Assembly: GCA_035550655.1 (NCBI GenBank) | Contig: DASZOU010000004.1 | Location: 186,001-250,000 of the forward strand | Source: DASZTV01 sp035550655 | GTDB lineage: Bacteria > Actinomycetota > Actinomycetes > JAFAQI01 | DNA length: 64,000 nucleotides | Reading direction: 5' to 3' | In this document: positions 60,083 to 64,000 of the stretch, piece after piece | Position numbering within the stretch: position 1 is the first letter of the stretch | Layout of the letters: each line of letters starts with the position of its first letter | Position numbers and translations under genes: made by a program | Notes under the pieces: generated by a model | Database searches by the model: none | Seen by the model: only the letters and a program-made list of their open reading frames with translations | What the model was told of the DNA's origin: nothing

Positions 60083-61228
60083 ATGCGACGCACGGTGTTC
60101 ACCGAGGAGCAGGTCGCCTTCCGCGAGTCGTTCCGCTCGTTCGTCGAGCGGGAGATCACGCCGTTTCACGAGCAGTGGGAGAAGGACGGGGTCGTCTCCC
60201 GCGACCTGTGGGCGGCAGCCGGCAAGCATGGCTTCCTCGGCATGGCGGTCCCCGAGGAGTTCGGCGGCGCCGGGACCGACGACTTCCGGCTCAATGCGGT
60301 GATCGGCGAGGAGCTGGTCCGGGCCGGGGCGAGTGGGGTCGGCTTCACGCTGCACAACGACGTGGCGCTTCCGTACTACCTAGGGTTGGCGAACGACGAG
60401 CAGCGCGCAAGATGGCTGCCGCGGCTCGTGTCGGGCGAGCTCGTCACCGCAATCGCGATGACCGAGCCCGGCGCGGGCAGCGACGTCGCCGGTATCCGGA
60501 CCACCGCCCGCCGCGACGGGAACGACTACCTGCTCAACGGCGCCAAGACCTTCATCACCAACGGCCAGCTCGCCGACCTGATCATCGTCGCGGCGAAGAC
60601 AGACCCCGACGCAGGCGCCCGTGGCGTGAGCCTGCTGGTGGTCGAGGCGGGAATGCCCGGCTTCGCCCGGGGCCGCAACCTCGACAAGATCGGGATGAGC
60701 GCGCAGGACACCAGCGAGCTGTTCTTCACCGACGTCCGCGTCCCGGCAGCCAACCGGCTCGGGGAGGAGAACGCCGGGTTCGGCTACCTGATGCGCAATC
60801 TGGCCCAGGAGCGGCTGTCGATCGCGGTGAGCGCGGTGATGTCCGCCGAGACCGCGCTCGCCCGCACCCTCACCTATGTGAAGGAGCGCCAGGCCTTCGG
60901 CCAGTCCATCGGTGCCTTCCAGCACAGCCGCTTCCTACTCGCCGAGCTGCACACCGAGACCACGATCGCCCGGGTCTTCCTCGACCGCTGCCTCGAGGAG
61001 CACGTCGGCGGTGGCCTCGATCCCGAGACGGCCGCGATGGCGAAATGGTGGACGACCGAGACCCAGCTGCGGGTGATCGACCGTTGCCTTCAGCTGCACG
61101 GTGGCTACGGCTACATGCGCGAGTTCCCGATCGCGAAGGACTTCCTGGACACCCGCGCGCAGACGATCTACGGCGGCACGACCGAGATCATGAAGGAGAT
61201 CATCGGCCGCTCGCTCGGGCTTCGATAA
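60083..61228 (+). CDS. Acyl-CoA dehydrogenase
   Basis: 381 residues. FTEEQVAFRESFRSFVEREI, VPEEFGGAGTDDF, AIAMTEPGAGSDVAGIRTTA and LLNGAKTFITNG (FAD/substrate domain), KERQAFGQSIGAFQHSRF near 270, and TIYGGTTEIMKEIIGRSLGL at the end mark a standard full-length ACAD. Leaderless ATG with TACCAT 6 nt upstream. Divergent from the aldehyde dehydrogenase and followed 91 nt later by the TetR regulator. Confidence 0.92.
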   Translation: MRRTVFTEEQVAFRESFRSFVEREITPFHEQWEKDGVVSRDLWAAAGKHGFLGMAVPEEFGGAGTDDFRLNAVIGEELVRAGASGVGFTLHNDVALPYYLGLANDEQRARWLPRLVSGELVTAIAMTEPGAGSDVAGIRTTARRDGNDYLLNGAKTFITNGQLADLIIVAAKTDPDAGARGVSLLVVEAGMPGFARGRNLDKIGMSAQDTSELFFTDVRVPAANRLGEENAGFGYLMRNLAQERLSIAVSAVMSAETALARTLTYVKERQAFGQSIGAFQHSRFLLAELHTETTIARVFLDRCLEEHVGGGLDPETAAMAKWWTTETQLRVIDRCLQLHGGYGYMREFPIAKDFLDTRAQTIYGGTTEIMKEIIGRSLGLR

Positions 61229-61307
61229 CCGCGCCACCTCCAGCCGATCGAGCTGCCGGCCCCAAAACTCGGCCCCGTTTTAGGACCTGCAAAGGGTCGC
61301 GATTTCC

Positions 61308-61313
61308 TAGGCT
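61308..61313 (+). promoter_or_regulatory. Leaderless -10 of the TetR gene
   Basis: TAGGCT lies 6 nt before the GTG at 61320, so the transcript probably begins at the start codon. No ATCTGAC repeat is present here. Confidence 0.45.
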
Positions 61314-61319
61314 GATCGC

Positions 61320-62000
61320 GTGGCGGGAACCGGAACGCAGCGCGGGACTGCGCGAGTGGTAGCGGCGCGGCCCGGCCTGGACACCCCGGATCTGCCGCCG
61401 CCGTCGGCGTCGCCGAAACGGCGGCCGCAGCGAAGAGACCAGATCCTCCGGGCCGCGCTGAAGCTGTTCCACGAGCGCGGCTACGACGCGACGAGCATGA
61501 ACGACATCGGCGCGGCGACCGGGATCACCGGGCCAGGCATCTACCGCCACTTCGCCAACAAGCAGGAGATCCTCGAAGTCGCCGTCCTGGAGGCAGGCGC
61601 CCGGGCAGTCGAGCAGATCAACCGCGTCGTCGACCAGAACCCCGATCCGCAGACCCGACTCCAGCAGCTCGTACGCAGCTTCGTCGCCCTCGCGATCGAC
61701 AACCCGGACCTGACCGTCATGGGAGTGCGGGAGCGCCGCCACCTCACGCAGGCCACCCGCCGCTGGGTGGACCGCTACGACCGGCGCCACCGCGAGCTGT
61801 GGGAGGACGCGCTGCTGCAGACCCGCACCGAGCTCACGCCGGAGCAGGCCCACGTCATGGTCCGCGGAGCGGCGTCCCTGTGCATCGGCGCGGTCAGCGG
61901 CAAGACGCCACTGGATCGGCCCGACGTCGCCCGGCTCGTCGAGGAGATGGTCATCGGGGCGCTCGGGCTGCCGACGACGACGCGAGCGCGCCGCCGCTGA
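61320..62000 (+). CDS. TetR-family transcriptional regulator
   Basis: 226 residues from GTG. After about 35 Arg/Pro-rich residues, the HTH is clear: RDQILRAALKLFHERGYDATSMNDIGAATGITGPGIYRHFANKQEIL in segments (about 38-85). The ligand domain is divergent as usual. It sits beside the ACAD and near operator site 6, so it is a candidate repressor of the ATCTGAC regulon, but its own promoter lacks the site and another regulator elsewhere in the genome is equally possible. Ligand may be an acyl-CoA. Confidence 0.88.
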   Translation: MAGTGTQRGTARVVAARPGLDTPDLPPPSASPKRRPQRRDQILRAALKLFHERGYDATSMNDIGAATGITGPGIYRHFANKQEILEVAVLEAGARAVEQINRVVDQNPDPQTRLQQLVRSFVALAIDNPDLTVMGVRERRHLTQATRRWVDRYDRRHRELWEDALLQTRTELTPEQAHVMVRGAASLCIGAVSGKTPLDRPDVARLVEEMVIGALGLPTTTRARRR

Positions 62001-62018
62001 CCGACCAGCCGGCACCCG

Positions 62019-63488
62019 CTACGGGACCCGCTGTACGCCGCCTGTGTAGTTGAAGCTGTGCGCGGCACCGTCCCAGGCGAAGGTACGCATGCCGGCTCCG
62101 CCGTCCTGGTAGTGCGCCGCGAAGTCGGTGGTCAGCGCCTGCGGGGAGACAAAACCGGTTCCGAGCGCCTTGAACCCCGCCGCGAGCCCGGCGACGTTGA
62201 GAATCGGCGCCTTCTTGGCAGCAGCCGCGAGGAGCAGCAGCGGTCCGCAGTAGCTCTCGACGTGGGGGCCGATCGAGTGGCAGACCTTGGTCGCCGAGTT
62301 GACCATCGGGTGGCTCGGCAGGCCGAGGAAGGTGACGCCAGCGGCATTTCTGGTCTGCTCGCTCGAGGCGTTCGCCTGCAGGAAGTCGAGGTTGGCCTGG
62401 CTCGTGAGCGCGTACTTCGGGTGATAGCCCTGGTTCTGCGCCGCGATCATGAAGCCGTACGGGAAGACCGGACCCTTCTCGAAAATGACGTGAGTGATGC
62501 CCTCGGTGTGAAAGCGAAGCTGGATGCTCACCATCGTCGACAGGACGTGCGCCACGTCGGGCGTGCTTGCTTCGTCGTCGATGGCCACCTCATCGCGCAC
62601 CGACAACCCGTGGGCGCTCAGCGCGGACTTCATCGCCTGCGAAGCGGCCGCGTCCTCCGGCCAGGTGCCGCGAATGATGCCGATCTTTGCCGTCTTCGGG
62701 AAGAAGCCTTTCGCGACGAGCGCGTCGATGAAGGGACCCCACCGGTCTCCGAAGACCGCCGCAGGCTCGTAGAACAGGCCCGGGTACCGGTTCGCGTAGG
62801 CCTGGTCGTAGATGTTGACGCTGTTCGCAAGCAGTGGCGTCGCGTGCTGGGAGAGGCACGACATCAACGTGTCGTGGTCGAAGAGCTCGGGCGTCAGCAC
62901 CGCGAACACGTGGTGATCCTCGGTGAATCCGGAGCACGCGGCCTGGGCATCGGCGTCGAAGCTGTCCGCGGAGTCGATGTTCGTGTCGTGATACACGGGA
63001 ACGATCTTGCGGCCCGCGATTCCGCCATGCTTGTTGAGCCAGTTGACGACCAGCTGCGCGTTGTCCTGCGTCTCGTCGGTCGGCAGTCCAGCGGAGATGC
63101 CGAGCGCCTTGCCCGCCTTGTTGAAGCCTTCGAAGGTCTCGATGCCGAGGCTGATCGTCGTCGACGTCACCCCTGGGGCGGTCTTGCCGCCCACGCTGGT
63201 ACTGCTCGGCGTGCTGCCCGCGGTGCCCGTCGTCGTACCTGTCGTCGGAGGCGCGACCACAGTGCCGGGCCCCGACGTCTCGAGTGGAGGTGCCTGCGTC
63301 GGGCCTGGCCCACCGACGGTCGCCGCTGTCGTTGGGGCGGGCGGGTTGACGACCGGCGCCAGCCCGTTGCCGCCGGAGCTTGCGGTCTGCCGGCCTTCCT
63401 GAATCGTCGAGCCACACCCGACAACGAGAACCGACCCGACGGCGAACAGGGCCATTCCTCGACGACCCCGAGACCCACGCACCGACAC
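62019..63488 (-). CDS. ABC transporter substrate-binding lipoprotein (branched-chain amino acid type)
   Basis: 489 residues. Lipoprotein signal with VLVVGC (Cys25), a Thr/Ser/Pro-rich linker to about residue 100, then a periplasmic binding fold type I of the LivK family (ISLGIETFEGFNKAGKALGI, NWLNKHGGIAGRKIVPVYHDT, FAVLTPELFDHDTLMSC, KIGIIRGTWPEDAAASQA). Binds a small molecule outside the cell. GTG start; no permease or ATPase gene is nearby. It may serve uptake of the substrate of the catabolic genes. Confidence 0.85.
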   Translation of the reverse strand: MSVRGSRGRRGMALFAVGSVLVVGCGSTIQEGRQTASSGGNGLAPVVNPPAPTTAATVGGPGPTQAPPLETSGPGTVVAPPTTGTTTGTAGSTPSSTSVGGKTAPGVTSTTISLGIETFEGFNKAGKALGISAGLPTDETQDNAQLVVNWLNKHGGIAGRKIVPVYHDTNIDSADSFDADAQAACSGFTEDHHVFAVLTPELFDHDTLMSCLSQHATPLLANSVNIYDQAYANRYPGLFYEPAAVFGDRWGPFIDALVAKGFFPKTAKIGIIRGTWPEDAAASQAMKSALSAHGLSVRDEVAIDDEASTPDVAHVLSTMVSIQLRFHTEGITHVIFEKGPVFPYGFMIAAQNQGYHPKYALTSQANLDFLQANASSEQTRNAAGVTFLGLPSHPMVNSATKVCHSIGPHVESYCGPLLLLAAAAKKAPILNVAGLAAGFKALGTGFVSPQALTTDFAAHYQDGGAGMRTFAWDGAAHSFNYTGGVQRVP

Positions 63489-63580
63489 CCCGGTCCTCTC
63501 GCTTCAGATCCACCTTGGCGGAGAGTGCGAACCGCCGTTAACATCAGCCGTCGCCATGCTATCGCTTTGAAGGGAGCGAG

Positions 63581-64000
63581 ATGGGCGCTCCTGCAAGTGG
63601 AAATCGCATGGATGAGGGCGAGCGGACGCGGGTCACCGAGACGGTTCGGAAGCTGCTCCGAGACTCGCCTCCCGCATCGCTGACGGCGGAAGACTTCTGG
63701 GGTGCGCAGTACGACGCGGGGCTGGCCTGGGTGCAGTTCCCGGAGGGGCGTGGTGGCCTGGGTGTCGACCCCCGGCTGCAGGGGCTGGTCGACGACGAGC
63801 TGCGCGCCGCGGCGGCGCCAACGAACATCTACCGCAACTTCATGGGCGTCGGCATGGCCGGCCCCACCTTGGTCACCTGGGCGAGCGAGGAGCTGCAGCA
63901 CCGCCTGCTGCGCCCGCTGTTCCGCTGCGACGAGATCTGGTGCCAGCTGTTCAGCGAGCCCGGCGCGGGCAGCGACGTCGCTTCACTGTCGACGACGGCC
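63581..64000 (+). CDS. Acyl-CoA dehydrogenase, 5' part (runs off the window)
   Basis: 140 codons are visible without a stop. ATG 63581 has AGGGAG 5 nt upstream. LTAEDFWGAQYDAGLAWVQFPEGRGGLG and WCQLFSEPGAGSDVASLSTTA identify an ACAD N-terminal and FAD-contact region (EPGAGSD). The helix ANIYRN-like TNIYRNFMGVGMAGPTL marks a sub-group common in actinobacteria. It is divergent from the ABC binding-protein gene with a 92-nt gap. Confidence 0.88.
   Translation, partial: MGAPASGNRMDEGERTRVTETVRKLLRDSPPASLTAEDFWGAQYDAGLAWVQFPEGRGGLGVDPRLQGLVDDELRAAAAPTNIYRNFMGVGMAGPTLVTWASEELQHRLLRPLFRCDEIWCQLFSEPGAGSDVASLSTTA

Overview
The window is high-GC, densely coded DNA from an actinobacterium. Evidence: many GTG/TTG starts, several probable leaderless promoters (TANNNT hexamer 6-7 nt before the start codon), several F420-type luciferase-like oxidoreductases, an Mtb12-like lipoprotein, DUF1918, an Acg-type nitroreductase, and a large set of acyl-CoA ligases and acyl-CoA dehydrogenases. 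Genus cannot be fixed from sequence alone; a soil or lipid-degrading member of the mycobacterial/frankial side of the phylum fits. No rRNA, tRNA, CRISPR array, integrase or insertion sequence was seen.

Layout. (1) 1-15.0 kb: a cyclase-family hydrolase, then a block that reads like a hypoxia/dormancy (DosR/DevR-type) stress cluster: P2-type ATPase, universal stress protein, aminoglycoside-phosphotransferase/P-loop kinase fusion, Acg nitroreductase, DUF1918, AcuC-like deacetylase, two-CBS protein, GNAT/acyl-CoA-synthetase (Pat-type) acetyltransferase, a STAS-like protein and a membrane GGDEF-EAL protein. Four promoters here share an 18-bp element near GGWCCTTYGCCYCTGCCC. (2) 15.1-25.8 kb: an Ltp-type thiolase/aldolase with its DUF35 partner, an F420 oxidoreductase, Nudix hydrolase, MprF/LysX-like membrane protein, cNMP-binding protein, SnoaL protein and an HD-GYP/LuxR regulator. 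(3) 23.4-39.9 kb: acyl-CoA catabolic modules (acyl-CoA ligases, LLM oxidoreductases, SnoaL proteins, alcohol and aldehyde dehydrogenases, enoyl-CoA hydratase, thioesterase, SDR), interrupted at 30.4-31.85 kb by a convergent ScaI-like type II restriction-modification pair. (4) 40-44.7 kb: a sparse islet of unknown genes, a HIT protein, an M15-like secreted peptidase and a four-repeat protein of unknown function. (5) 44.8-64 kb: a LuxA-like monooxygenase operon with a flavin reductase/IclR-effector fusion, acyl-CoA ligase, CoA transferase, acyl-CoA dehydrogenase pair, thiolase, epoxide hydrolase, alcohol and aldehyde dehydrogenases, TetR regulator, branched-chain-type ABC binding lipoprotein, and the start of another acyl-CoA dehydrogenase.

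The most coherent signal is a 19-bp inverted repeat, ATCTGAC-N5-GTCAGAT, found seven times at six loci between 16.8 and 60.0 kb. All six are divergent intergenic regions flanked by acyl-CoA/aldehyde catabolic genes, and at most of them the repeat overlaps a recognisable promoter. This suggests one TetR-like repressor controls a scattered pathway that activates, beta-oxidises and cleaves a carboxylic acid (steroid, terpenoid or aromatic-alkyl substrate are candidates; the substrate is not shown by the sequence). Other unexplained items are a 21-bp inverted-repeat element with a sibling 14 kb away, both between convergent genes; a 53-bp tandem duplication that creates an Arg-rich leader peptide; and the four-repeat protein.
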